A DNA stretch of 64,000 nt from Globisporangium splendens (lineage: Eukaryota > Oomycota > Peronosporomycetes > Pythiales > Pythiaceae): NCBI GenBank assembly GCA_006386115.1, contig VFIW01000019.1:434001-498000 (forward strand), read 5' to 3'. Below the pieces are notes generated by a model. It saw only the letters and a list, made by a program, of their open reading frames with translations. It did not search any database and was not told the DNA's origin. The translations under genes and the position numbers were made by a program. Position 1 is the stretch's first letter. Every line of letters begins with the position of its first letter. Shown here piece by piece: positions 1 through 9,918 of this stretch.

Positions 1-525
1 ATGCGATGGGTCGACACCACGGGTCGTCGTCAGCTGTTGCTGCTCGGTGCCGTCGGCATGGTGCTCGGTCACTTGCTGGCTGCTATCGTGTTCACGGCCA
101 GTTGTAATGGTAACGTGGACGACTCTGGCTGTCCTAAGAGCGCTGGCTGGATCATCGTGGTCGGCACGGCGTTCTTCGTGTTCAACTTTGCCATCTCGTG
201 GGGTCCAGTGTGCTGGATCTACCCAGCCGAGATCTTCCCGATGAAGGTTCGCGCCAAGGCCGTGTCGCTCTCGACCATGGCCAACTGGCTCATGGGTGTG
301 GCCATGACGTACGTCGTGAAGCTCTTCCCGCACCTGAACATCAACGGCGTGTTCTTCTTGTTCGCGGGCACGTGTGTGATCTCAGGTGTGTTCGTGTACT
401 TTTTGTGTCCCGAGACGAAGGGAATGGTTCTCGAGGACATCGAGTACCTCTTCCACAAGGGCAGCAAGAAGCAGGGCGTGTCTCCGCAGTACGCTGTGGC
501 GCAGACCCCAGCGCAGCAAGCGTAG
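1..525 (+). CDS. MFS sugar transporter, C-terminal part (cut by window edge)
   Basis: This is the 3' end of a third copy of the sugar-porter gene found complete at 23123-24664 and 33699-35240. Base 1 corresponds to about residue 340 of those 513-aa proteins, so the ATG at base 1 is an internal methionine and the true start lies outside the window. Visible family marks are the DTTGRR loop, the last transmembrane helices and the PETKG motif after the final helix, as in proton-coupled hexose transporters of the plasma membrane. It differs from the other two copies at many positions (for example the tail ends in AQQA), so it is an older paralogue. The stop is at 523-525. Confidence 0.9.
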   Translation: MRWVDTTGRRQLLLLGAVGMVLGHLLAAIVFTASCNGNVDDSGCPKSAGWIIVVGTAFFVFNFAISWGPVCWIYPAEIFPMKVRAKAVSLSTMANWLMGVAMTYVVKLFPHLNINGVFFLFAGTCVISGVFVYFLCPETKGMVLEDIEYLFHKGSKKQGVSPQYAVAQTPAQQA

Positions 526-1234
526 GTGAGCGAGTACGAGGGCGATGATTGACGTTGCTGTTGATCTCGCTGAGCCTGTAGAATACATAGGAGACTACAG
601 CTTTCTGGGGTTTTCTATATCTATCTTCTAGTGAGGATCAAAACAACCGTTTATGTATTGATCGTGGAATCTAGTATTCATTGAAATCAATGCTTTTCTC
701 TTAGCTGGTCTTGTTGGCGCATTGCATGCTGGTTTGTTCTTTTCAGTCCTAAAGCAAGTCGATGTTCTCTGTAATCTGTTCTAAATTACACAGTTGTTAC
801 AACAGGAAGCAGACATCCTGCATTCACCCAAACACAAAGCAGTCATCTTCCAGAACTGTGAGACCCCTTGGTATCACGAAGGTGATTTACCGCAGTCATC
901 AACGAAGTCAAACTAAGCTTGCCCCCTGCCAATCAGCGGATAAAGAAGCACTGGGCTATGCGACCAGCGGAGTGGTAGTCACCGCCGTCGCGATCGATCA
1001 GGATCGTAAAATCCACACTATCCTCCCAGTGCGATCTGTCAACGAGCCAAGTGAACATGGAGAGGTGCTAAAGCTGTTCTGCAATTTAGCGTTTTTCTTC
1101 CCAGCCATGGTGCAACACTCCAACCGCCCGTCCGTGCCGCGTTTAATGCCATTCCAGTCAGAACGCAATGAAAAGCGAGCCATTGAATCAACAGACAAAG
1201 GAGTTCGACGAGCGATTATAAAAGGAGACGATGA
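526..1234. other. Intergenic, no supported gene
   Basis: This is the 3' flank of the transporter. An open frame of 175 codons runs at 762-1289, but it shows no recognisable domain. It may be the degraded upstream part of the kinase-like pseudogene that follows; this is inference only. Confidence 0.4.
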
Positions 1235-1329
1235 TACCAATTTCGACCGATTGGTCGGGATTTGTACGACGCTGAAGGGCTTGACTTGAGAGTGCGCCAA
1301 AGAACATACTTGCAAGGTGTAACCTTAGG
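1235..1329 (+). pseudogene. Kinase-like pseudogene, 5' piece left of gypsy insertion
   Basis: A frame open from 1235 (just after a TGA at 1232-1234) runs without a stop into the TTAGG target site at 1325-1329. The same frame resumes after the second TTAGG copy at 7535 and continues into recognisable kinase-like motifs. The retrotransposon therefore landed inside this gene or pseudogene. The piece is too short to identify on its own. See 7535-7984. Confidence 0.5.
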
Positions 1330-1692
1330 TGTGACGGATGCGTCAGCTTAGCTTCTCAAAGCTAAAGCGTGATTCGCATACGTCATTCGAAGAGATTGCA
1401 ATGAACATTGATAGCATAAAGCACGACAGAAAACAGAAATTGCGTATCATTGCACTCAAGTTAGTGGTGTAGTTTTTATTCGTAAATGAATCCAGTACGC
1501 AGTAGAAAAATGAAGCTAAGCGTAGGACACTAGTAAGCATGTCTATGAGGCACTCATGGCCACTGCTTTGCCACTCCATGTACGAGCAAGCGCTAGAAAA
1601 CACCTTAACTATAAATCTCACTTTCCATTTTACCTTGATCCACTCAAGTTCCATTCCAAGCATCGTATCCCAAAGCGCCTACTACTGTGACA
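1330..1692 (+). repeat. 5' LTR of gypsy element
   Basis: This 363-bp direct repeat matches 7171-7534. It starts TGTGACGG and ends GTGACA (TG...CA rule) and is preceded by TTAGG, the left target duplication. Compared with the 3' LTR it lacks one A in the run near 1420. Confidence 0.93.
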
Positions 1693-2173
1693 TAGTAGCA
1701 CTCGTCAAGTCATCGATCCAACAGTCCAAGATTCGATCAATCGTCATCCAAGTGTCGACAAACTGTTTTCAAGATTCGATCAGTTCTTGTCCAAGCTTGG
1801 AGAATCGCTGTCCAAATTTGGATTTCATCAACTTCGACATTTCGAGTTCATCGTTTAGGGTCTAGAACCGAGCTACTGGGAGGGAGGTTCTATATCCTAC
1901 TGTTGTTGTTACTGGGTGCTATAAGCGGAAAGTAACGCAGCAGAATTTGGGTTGCCGTCAAAAAATCTTTTACAGTTTCTGTAACTGGTTGGTGTGGTTA
2001 CACAGTTCGTGTGGTTCACATAGGAAACTCTTTCATTGGGTCTGTGGTTTAGTGCCGTGTGCCTGTCCCGCCATTGAAAACACAGAGAATAACTTTCCTA
2101 TATACCATCAATACTGGTGTTTGATCTACACTCGAGTGTTGCAGTAAAACTAAGAGTATTGTGAACTTAGTTC

Positions 2174-2476
2174 ATGGGAAAACGAAAAACCCGTGAACCA
2201 GAAGATACTTTTCAGCAAACCTTTGAATCGCTTACTTCTGATTTTGAAGTTGCGCAGAAGTTGCGTCGTGATTTGTGGTTGACGACTGTTAAACAAAACA
2301 AACTCGTCAATCTCATCAGACAGTTGATTCCTGACGCTGCGAACTCGGGTGCTCGTAACGTGATTCACGAGTTCACCAACCTTGTTCGTCATCGCATTGC
2401 CCAACTCGATGACCTAGTCGTAAATTCGCTTGATCATAGTATACATCTGTATAAGAAGCGTCGTTTAAATAAATAG
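2174..2476 (+). CDS. Small basic ORF in gypsy leader, unknown function
   Basis: This is a 100-aa frame with an ATG start, lying between the 5' LTR and gag. The product is rich in Lys/Arg (starts MGKRKTRE, ends KKRRLNK) and has an amphipathic helical middle. It stops just before a run of about 12 T and a TTGGTAG sequence that resembles a splice acceptor about 35 bp upstream of the gag ATG. It could be an accessory protein of the element, a spliced leader exon, or a chance frame. No family was recognised. Confidence 0.45.
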   Translation: MGKRKTREPEDTFQQTFESLTSDFEVAQKLRRDLWLTTVKQNKLVNLIRQLIPDAANSGARNVIHEFTNLVRHRIAQLDDLVVNSLDHSIHLYKKRRLNK

Positions 2477-2527
2477 TTTTTTTTTTTTGGTAGATTACGC
2501 TACGGAAAGTCCATTAGCTCCCTTACA

Positions 2528-5500
2528 ATGAGTGGAAGGAGGGGTAGAGCGAGTGAGCGTCCATCACCAAATCCAAGACCACGGCAACAGTCGAGGAGTT
2601 CTGGTCCGGAGCATCGTCAAGGTCCTGCTCCAAACCCAGACCCAGCTCCGCCTTCGACTCCAGCTCCACAACCAAGTGCGGCTCCAAGTGGTCAGTCTGC
2701 TGACACAATGTCGATGCAGCAGATGCTGATGTTCATTCATCAGCAACAACAAGTTTTCCAAGCTCAAATGCAAGTTCAAATGCAACAATCCAACTATCGC
2801 TTTGAGCAATTGTTGTCATCACAGGGGGACAGGAAGAAGAAAGACCCACCTGTGTATGAAGGAAAATTTGGCGAAGATCTCGAATTGTGGATCTTTGCAA
2901 CTGAAGAGTATTACTCAAGTAAAAAGCAGCTCATGCTTGAGAACTCTTCGCATTTTGTGACAATGATATCCAGTAACCTTGGGAAAACTGTTCTTAACTG
3001 GTATCGTTCCTTTTCGCTTCAATGTGAAGCTGAAAATGTTCACAAGACGTGGGAATTATTCAAGGTTCGCCTTCGAGCTCGGTTTCGGCCGAAAGACTTT
3101 GAGTACAACCTGCGGGAGCGACTGTTTCATTTGAAACAATCTGGATCAATCCACGAGTATGTGTCTCGTTTCCAAGATTTGATGTCGCAATCAGAACTTG
3201 AGATTTCTGATATGGAGCAACGGTTTTACTTCCAGAACGGCCTTCGCCCGGAAACTGTAGGGAAGATCAAAGAAGAAAGCCCAATGTTGCTTAAGGATGT
3301 GATTGAAATCGCCTCCAACTTTGAATTTGCACATTTTGTGGGCAAACCACCGAAGCCTACTTCGGCGCAACCCTCAGCATCCAAGTCCAAGAGGTTCAAG
3401 ACAGCGAAGAAGCCTGAGAGGAGTTCCATCAATGCCAACAGGCAGGGTGATTGGAAGAAGTCTGCGACATGCAACAAATGTGGCATCAAAGGTCATATTT
3501 CGCCAGATTGTAGAACTGGTGACAAGCCGAAGGAAGCTAATCGCTATGTGAGCGGTTCATTTTATGCGATCCTTCAAGTGATGGCTAAAGCGTTCAAGGA
3601 TGCCGACCACCCATCAGAAGTATCAATTTTCATCGACAATGGTTGCAGTCTCAACGGAATATCCGAAGAGCTCGCACAACGACTCGACTTAGACGTAACT
3701 GAAGATCGAAATGAAATTATGGAAGTTGATCTGGGTTTTGGTCAAACTGTTGTCCATCCAAGACGCACCGTCGAAATGAGTCTGGAAGTTCCAGGTTTTC
3801 CTGTTATGAAAACCAACTTTCAAATCATGCCAATACCAGAGGAAAAAGATGTCATCCTTGGCATGATGTGGCTGCGTGAGCAAAACCCAGAAATTGATTG
3901 GGTAGCGCTGCAATTGAAACCACGCAAAGAAGAAAAGCCAATTCCATTGAAGACTCCAAATGTTCGACCTTCACGCAAGATTGCTGGTCGACGAACGGCA
4001 CGACTCAGTCAACAGCGTGAAATCTTCAATTTTTATTGCCAAAATGGTCATTTTGGTGAACATGGCAAGACAGATATTGTCTCTGCAAAACAACTCCAGC
4101 GTGAACTTCGCAAAAGCAAAAATATCGAAGCCATATTTGTGATCAATCCTCATGTCTCTGAGAAAGCTGAACGCTTCAAAAATCAAGGTTGGGAAGCACT
4201 TCGTGATAACCCAGCTTTCGAGACATTATTGAAGTACCAAGACACAGTCTTTCGGACGGAGTTACCAAATTCAACTCCTCCCATTCGTGAAGGCATTGAA
4301 CATGAGATCCAGTTGCAACCTGGAACGAAGCCTATATCTGTAAGGCAATGGCGTCAGAGTCCTGAACAACGCCAAGTGATTATGGATTGGACCAAAGAGA
4401 TGGTCAAGGCCGGAATCATTCGTCCAAGTACGTCCGCATTTTGCGCTCCAACGTTTTGTGTGAAGAAACCTGTTGGTTGGAGAATCGTACACGATTACCG
4501 TCAACTAAATCAAGCGACCATCATGCCAGCTATCCCAATGCCAAAAAAGGAAGATACCTTCGAGGCGATGGCGGGAAGCAAGTGGTTTTCCTGTATGGAT
4601 CTACTGTGGGGTTACTATCAGGTGAAACTTCGGGAACAAGATATTCCTTTTACCGCTTTCTCAACCCCCGATGGGCTCTTTGAGTATTTAGTGACACCAA
4701 TGGGACTTAGTGGAAGTCCTGGGACATTTAATCGCCTGTTACAAAGAGTTTTCAGCGATTTGCGTAATGTGATGCGCATATATTTCGATGACATCTATGT
4801 ATTCACGAGAAGTGATGATGTCTCCGAGCACGTCAAAGCTCTCGACCATGTTCTCAAGCGATGTGAAGAACAAGAACTTTATATCAAGTTGTCCAAGTGC
4901 CAGTTTTGTGTGGAAGAAATTCCATGCTTAGGTGATTTCGTAGGACGTAATGGCGTTCGTATGGATCCCGACAAAGTGAAGATAATAAGAGAATGGCCAA
5001 CTCCAAAGACGAAGAAGCAAATGGAAAGCTTCTTAGGTACAACCGTCTATGTTTCACGTTTTTGCCCTGACTTTGCACAATTTGCAGGTCCATTGCATGA
5101 TGCAATTAAGGCAAAGAAGTCTCGTGAAGCTGTCATTCTCGATGACCGTCAATTCGCATGTTTCGAAGAACTCAAGCGCCGCTTGTCATCACCGCCTGTG
5201 CTCAAGTTACCCGACTTTACGAAGCCATTTGGTATTCGTATGGATGCATCCAACTTCGCGGTTGGAGGCGTCTTATTCCAAAAGGAGGGAGGGTTGGAAT
5301 ATCCAATCGCGTACACAGGAAGGAAGATGAAGGCTGCAGAACTCAATTATCCAGTTCGAGAACAAGAGCTGCTTGCAATCATGCATGCTCTTCGAGTTTG
5401 GCGCGTCTACTTACTCGATCGTCCATTCCTTGTGGAAACTGACCATAAGAGTATCGAGACAATCCTCACGCAAAAGACCACCAATCGTAGAGTGGCACGA

Positions 5501-7192
5501 TGGTTTAATGAACTTGCTGAGTTTCAACCGCAGTTCAAGTGGATTCCAGGAGAAAGCAACGACGTTGCAGACGCATTGTCGAGGAATCCAGACTTTGAGC
5601 ATAATGCTGCTCAAGTCAGTCTGAGTGAGCTTTTGGACGCTGCTCAGAATAGGGAAATCGTAGCAAGTGTGAAAGCTACAACTACCCCTTTGAAGACTTT
5701 GATCAACAAGCGATATTCGTCAGATCAACGACTTCAAGATATCTTGAAGAAACTCAAGAATGAGGAAGTAGTACCGAAGTACTCTTCACATGATGAACTT
5801 TTGTATTACCAAACCAAGGAAGATGAAGCTCCACGGTTGGTGATTCCAGATGACGAAGATTTGAAGAACCGTGTCGCCTATGAGAACCACGATGTGGTCA
5901 CGGCAGGTCATCCTGGATATTTCAAGACCTATGTGGCCGTACAAAAGAAGTACTATTGGCCAAGAATGTACAAGTTCATCAAGCGATATGTGAACACTTG
6001 TGAATTGTGTCAGCGCAACAAGGCTCGTCAAATGAAGCCTCCAGGTCTTTTGAATCCACTGGAAATTCCATGTGGTAGATGGATGGATATTTCTATGGAC
6101 TTTATGGTGTCCTTACCATCCACAAATAGCAATTTTGACGCTATAATGATCATAGTTGATCGACTAACGAAGCGATCAATGTTTATTCCGACCAAGACAA
6201 CTGCAAGCGCTGAAGACACAGCAGAGTTGTTTATGAAGCACTACGTGAAAGATCATGGTTTGCCACGAACAATCGTATCCGACCGAGACACCAAGTTTAC
6301 GTCAAAGTTGTGGCAACAAGTGATGACAATTATGGGAACAAAACACAATTTGTCATCAGCATTTCGTCCTCAAACAGATGGACAAACCGAGCGAACAAAC
6401 AGGTTCGTTCAAGATTACCTCCGTGGTGTTGTTAATCCCTCGCAAAACGATTGGGATGACTATTTGCATCTTGCAGAATTCGCATACAACAGAAGAGTGC
6501 ATTCGTCGATTGGAATGTCACCGTTTGAAGCTGACCTCGGGTATACTCCATGCATGCCAGATGATGTGGCAATGGATCCTGAATTTCGTGAACTGTCTAA
6601 GTCAGCAAAAGAATTCGTTCTGAAACAAGAGGCAATGTTGAAGATCGCACAAGACGCGATTAGTGAAGCTCAAGATCGTATGAAGTCGTATTACGACAAG
6701 AACCGACTTGTTCAAGACTTCGAAGTTGGTGACTATGTCCTTCTCGATGGGAAGAATTTGGACATTCGCCACAAGGGCTTTGCGCAGAGCAAGAAGCTTG
6801 CTCCACGATTCATCGGTCCGTACCAAATTGTGAAGAAGGTACATAAAGACTCGTATGAATTAGCTCTATCAAGAGAGCTCAAGTTGCACCCAGTATTTCA
6901 CACGTCGCTCCTCAAGCCATATGGCAAAGATGAATCTCGACAGCAGAAGATTCAAAAAGTTCTACTTGCAGACGGAAGTGAAGGTCAACTTGTTAAGGCC
7001 ATCCTTAACCACCGTAAGCGCTACGGGAAGATGCAATACAAGATCTGGTGGCTGGGAGAAACGAAAAACCAGTCAACTTGGGAACCGTTGGAAAATCTCA
7101 AGCAAATTCCCGGACTCATTGAACAATACTGGAGTCGAAAGAAGGGAGGCGTCTTCTTAAAAGGAGGTCATGTGACGGATGCGTCAGCTTAG
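2528..7192 (+). CDS. Gag-Pol polyprotein of chromodomain gypsy retrotransposon
   Basis: A single 1554-aa frame starting at ATG 2528. Order: proline-rich start; Q-rich segment (about 60-95); retrotransposon Gag domain (about 105-270); CCHC knuckle CNKCGIKGHISPDC (about 315-328); aspartic protease region near 368-380, where the expected D-S/T-G reads D-N-G; reverse transcriptase with YFDD (about 752); RNase H (starts near MDASNFAVGG, about 905); integrase with an HH-CC zinc region (CELCQRNK) and core acidic residues in SMDF, SDRDTKF and the TDGQTER region; and a chromodomain-like end (about 1485-1535, KIWWLGE...STWEPLENL). The stop codon lies 22 bp inside the 3' LTR, so the last residues are LTR-encoded. 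Gag and Pol are in one frame, with no frameshift. Confidence 0.95.
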   Translation: MSGRRGRASERPSPNPRPRQQSRSSGPEHRQGPAPNPDPAPPSTPAPQPSAAPSGQSADTMSMQQMLMFIHQQQQVFQAQMQVQMQQSNYRFEQLLSSQGDRKKKDPPVYEGKFGEDLELWIFATEEYYSSKKQLMLENSSHFVTMISSNLGKTVLNWYRSFSLQCEAENVHKTWELFKVRLRARFRPKDFEYNLRERLFHLKQSGSIHEYVSRFQDLMSQSELEISDMEQRFYFQNGLRPETVGKIKEESPMLLKDVIEIASNFEFAHFVGKPPKPTSAQPSASKSKRFKTAKKPERSSINANRQGDWKKSATCNKCGIKGHISPDCRTGDKPKEANRYVSGSFYAILQVMAKAFKDADHPSEVSIFIDNGCSLNGISEELAQRLDLDVTEDRNEIMEVDLGFGQTVVHPRRTVEMSLEVPGFPVMKTNFQIMPIPEEKDVILGMMWLREQNPEIDWVALQLKPRKEEKPIPLKTPNVRPSRKIAGRRTARLSQQREIFNFYCQNGHFGEHGKTDIVSAKQLQRELRKSKNIEAIFVINPHVSEKAERFKNQGWEALRDNPAFETLLKYQDTVFRTELPNSTPPIREGIEHEIQLQPGTKPISVRQWRQSPEQRQVIMDWTKEMVKAGIIRPSTSAFCAPTFCVKKPVGWRIVHDYRQLNQATIMPAIPMPKKEDTFEAMAGSKWFSCMDLLWGYYQVKLREQDIPFTAFSTPDGLFEYLVTPMGLSGSPGTFNRLLQRVFSDLRNVMRIYFDDIYVFTRSDDVSEHVKALDHVLKRCEEQELYIKLSKCQFCVEEIPCLGDFVGRNGVRMDPDKVKIIREWPTPKTKKQMESFLGTTVYVSRFCPDFAQFAGPLHDAIKAKKSREAVILDDRQFACFEELKRRLSSPPVLKLPDFTKPFGIRMDASNFAVGGVLFQKEGGLEYPIAYTGRKMKAAELNYPVREQELLAIMHALRVWRVYLLDRPFLVETDHKSIETILTQKTTNRRVARWFNELAEFQPQFKWIPGESNDVADALSRNPDFEHNAAQVSLSELLDAAQNREIVASVKATTTPLKTLINKRYSSDQRLQDILKKLKNEEVVPKYSSHDELLYYQTKEDEAPRLVIPDDEDLKNRVAYENHDVVTAGHPGYFKTYVAVQKKYYWPRMYKFIKRYVNTCELCQRNKARQMKPPGLLNPLEIPCGRWMDISMDFMVSLPSTNSNFDAIMIIVDRLTKRSMFIPTKTTASAEDTAELFMKHYVKDHGLPRTIVSDRDTKFTSKLWQQVMTIMGTKHNLSSAFRPQTDGQTERTNRFVQDYLRGVVNPSQNDWDDYLHLAEFAYNRRVHSSIGMSPFEADLGYTPCMPDDVAMDPEFRELSKSAKEFVLKQEAMLKIAQDAISEAQDRMKSYYDKNRLVQDFEVGDYVLLDGKNLDIRHKGFAQSKKLAPRFIGPYQIVKKVHKDSYELALSRELKLHPVFHTSLLKPYGKDESRQQKIQKVLLADGSEGQLVKAILNHRKRYGKMQYKIWWLGETKNQSTWEPLENLKQIPGLIEQYWSRKKGGVFLKGGHVTDASA
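7159..7167 (+). other. Polypurine tract of gypsy element
   Basis: AAAAGGAGG sits 3 bp before the 3' LTR, the position where plus-strand DNA synthesis is primed in LTR retrotransposons. It lies inside the coding frame. Confidence 0.7.
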
Positions 7193-7534
7193 CTTCTCAA
7201 AGCTAAAGCGTGATTCGCATACGTCATTCGAAGAGATTGCAATGAACATTGATAGCATAAAAGCACGACAGAAAACAGAAATTGCGTATCATTGCACTCA
7301 AGTTAGTGGTGTAGTTTTTATTCGTAAATGAATCCAGTACGCAGTAGAAAAATGAGGCTAAGCGTAGGACACTAGTAAGCATGTCTATGAGGCACTCATG
7401 GCCACTGCTTTGCCACTCCATGTACGAGCAAGCGCTAGCAAACACCCTAACTATAAATCTCACTTTCCATTTTACCTTGATCCACTCAAGTTCCATTCCA
7501 AGCATCGTATCCCAAAGCGCCTACTACTGTGACA
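7171..7534 (+). repeat. 3' LTR of gypsy element
   Basis: This 364-bp copy of the 5' LTR is followed by the right target duplication TTAGG at 7535-7539. It also carries the last 22 bp of the polyprotein frame. Confidence 0.93.
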
Positions 7535-7984
7535 TTAGGTGTAAAGCCAAACAAGTTGGTTGCGACGTTGAGTCCGGTAGGATTTGAACGAAAACCACTC
7601 GATGCGAATGAAGCACGGGTGTGGGTTCGTGACATGCTGACGGCGTTGCAACATTGACACGACGCCGGCTATTGCCATGGTGACGTTCAGTGGTAAAACA
7701 TCGTGTATGTGCCCACGAAGGACGGATGCTCTTATTGGATGCTAATCGACATGGACAAATCGTATCCTCCACAAACTAGACGAATCGATCGGAGTCATCT
7801 GCTGATGGGAGAGATGCTGTGTTCCCAGCATGATCTGTTCCAACTTGGAACACTGATTAAATCGCTCGATTATGAGTTGCCGGACGACCTGGCGCGGATG
7901 ATGGAGGAGTTGCTGGCCGGTGTTGATCGCGGAACAAGTGCAGATGGCATGTTATCTTCATTTTTGTCGCACAATTTCTCATGA
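7535..7984 (+). pseudogene. Protein-kinase-like pseudogene (CRN-kinase/FunK1-like), 3' piece
   Basis: Reading in the frame that enters at the TTAGG target site, two stop codons (near 7657 and 7690) interrupt an otherwise kinase-like sequence. It shows a catalytic-loop-like motif GYCHGDVxW.N, with HGD in place of HRD, followed by LIDMD in place of DFG, and then a DLFQLGTLI segment like the helix-F region. This combination is seen in fungal FunK1 kinases and in kinase-type C-terminal domains of oomycete Crinkler proteins. No CRN N-terminus is visible nearby, so CRN membership is inference. The gene is dead: two nonsense codons plus a 6.2-kb insertion. Confidence 0.6.
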
Positions 7985-9918
7985 GATATACTTAGTAGTA
8001 GTTATTAATGCAGGAACAGCTGCTGTCTCGATGCTAATGCATTGCTGCTGCCTAAATCATCCTTTCTTCTCTTTACCGATAGGTAAGCATCAAATAATGA
8101 AAACTGGACATGAGCAACTGAGTGATTTCTGCCATTTCGGTAGCTTCCAACACAATTTGCTACTTTTTCACAAAACACTCCTAGGTTTCTAACATCCAGA
8201 CTTATACACTGGCATCGACAGTATTTTGCCGGACAGAGCTTAATTTGCTGCAGATCTACACAAGCTTCAATCTCTCTTTCACTTTTGAACCTGCATGCCA
8301 CGTACACACAGATGCATGATATGGTGTGTCACAGCAGGCTTATAAGCCCGCTGTGTGTTCTATAAGTGTGAGCGTGTGTTGAGTTCGCGTTTCGATCGTT
8401 CTGGTCTATCGGGACGCTGGCAAACCCAGATCCCGGTGCTTCACATTGCTCCCTCCCAACATATACTTGAGCGATAGTATCTGATCTTGTGGTCACACTA
8501 GAACTAGAGTGGATTTCATATGAAGCGTTAAAAGAGTGAATCAAAAGAAAATCAGTATCACAGGGATTGTGTTGGTGCCGAATCGGGATAACATCGCCAT
8601 CTAAGCTTGATGAGTGGTAGCTTAGTGTCGATAAGTGTCTGATCCAGTCTCCCAGACTGCTGATCCCAAAGATCCAGTTTTCCCCACAGACTATTGACGC
8701 CCTATCTGGTGTTTCTAGCCGTTGATCTCGCGCCTCGGGGGTAGCAACGGACGCTCCTGTGTTGTTGACATTGCATTTTAGTCCGAGTTGCGGGTCTTGA
8801 TCCCAAGACCTGCGTCCCCTTGCACATTTTCTTTGTGATTCAAATGTATATTTTGTTCTCTCGAACGGTATTGAGCGACGTGTCACCCAGGCAAGCTTGG
8901 ATCCGTGAGGTTGGTGGGCATACGGCAACGTTTCCACATAACTTCGATTCAAATGAACTAATAAAGTGTGCACAGTGTGAGGTATTGGTCAGAAGATGCG
9001 TGTTATTATACGATCTCACCGATCTAGGAGAACCTCACCTCTTGGCGAACTTCTAGCTGGCCATTTACATGAAACGTACCGGGATCCGGAAATCGTCGGA
9101 TCCAACTTCGTCGCAGGGTTCGCTAAAGGTGCGGCTGGGGCTGCGACTTGGAATACCGACCAGCGCTTCCTCCAATCGCGTGCCCAGCTCGGCCCTTGAT
9201 TTGCTTCCTCTTGTCCCCCTTCAATTCACGTTCACTCTTCTATGTCAAGTTCGTCGGTCGTGACAGCTGACCATCATTAAACCGAAAGAATTCCTTTCCA
9301 CCGCACAATCCACATCCTGTTTTGAATTCGTGTTCCGCTTGGGCAGGAATGGTTGTCCTCGTTTTAACCAACCGTGGCTTGCTGGCGTGCTCTTAGCGTC
9401 TGGCTTGGATTGTTCGAAGAGCAGCCCAGCAAAGCACACGGCAAGCAAACAACATGGAAGGCAAGGGCGAGGAAGAGGGTGATTTGTGGCTCCTAGTATC
9501 CTGTTATTGGTGGTGCTCATCTTTGTTTCTATGTTGTTCTGGTAGGTATGAGAGAGAGAGTCTGAAAGCCCTGATCGTCTTTCAAGCAGCCTCTTTGAAA
9601 AAACAGGAGTGGGTTGTTTTTTGAAAGAGGCTTCTTTGGCACAAAGCAACCTCTTTCATTTCACTGCATTCCACTTGCCAATTTCGCTTTTCTGTCGCAG
9701 AGAGATTACTTTGACCCCCAAAACAGGCTGTGTTCCACTTGGGTTAATTTTTGTATACACAAGCGAGCGTTGAAAGAAAATCAAGCAGTCTTGGATGCAT
9801 TCAGCAAGCTCTCCTGCCTAAAACGCGCTGTGGATTATAGAGATGTTCTTAATCAGTAAAAACAACTTGTTATATAGTATATGTGCTGAGAGCGCGCGGG
9901 ACGTTGGGCATCCTTCGA
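7985..9918. other. Intergenic, no supported gene
   Basis: Open frames exist (for example minus 8329-8973, 214 codons, and minus 9245-9649), but they lack recognisable domains and consistent coding character. A short AG microsatellite lies near 9549. No RNA gene was seen. Confidence 0.4.

Larger units (their letters stand above)
1330..7534 (+). mobile_element. Ty3/gypsy chromovirus-type LTR retrotransposon, nearly intact
   Basis: The element is 6.2 kb long. Its two LTRs (1330-1692, 7171-7534) begin TGTGACGG and end CTGTGACA and differ by about three substitutions and one single-base indel. A 5-bp target duplication TTAGG lies at 1325-1329 and 7535-7539. Inside are a 0.8-kb leader with a small ORF, one uninterrupted gag-pol frame (2528-7192) and a purine-rich tract just before the 3' LTR. 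The order protease, RT, RNase H, integrase is that of Ty3/gypsy, and a C-terminal chromodomain-like segment places it among chromoviruses. Intact ORF and nearly identical LTRs mean a young insertion. No clear tRNA primer-binding site follows the 5' LTR. Confidence 0.95.

Noticed and set aside
8329..8973. 214-codon minus-strand frame
   Set aside because: No domain, no neighbouring exon and no bias that stands out from background.
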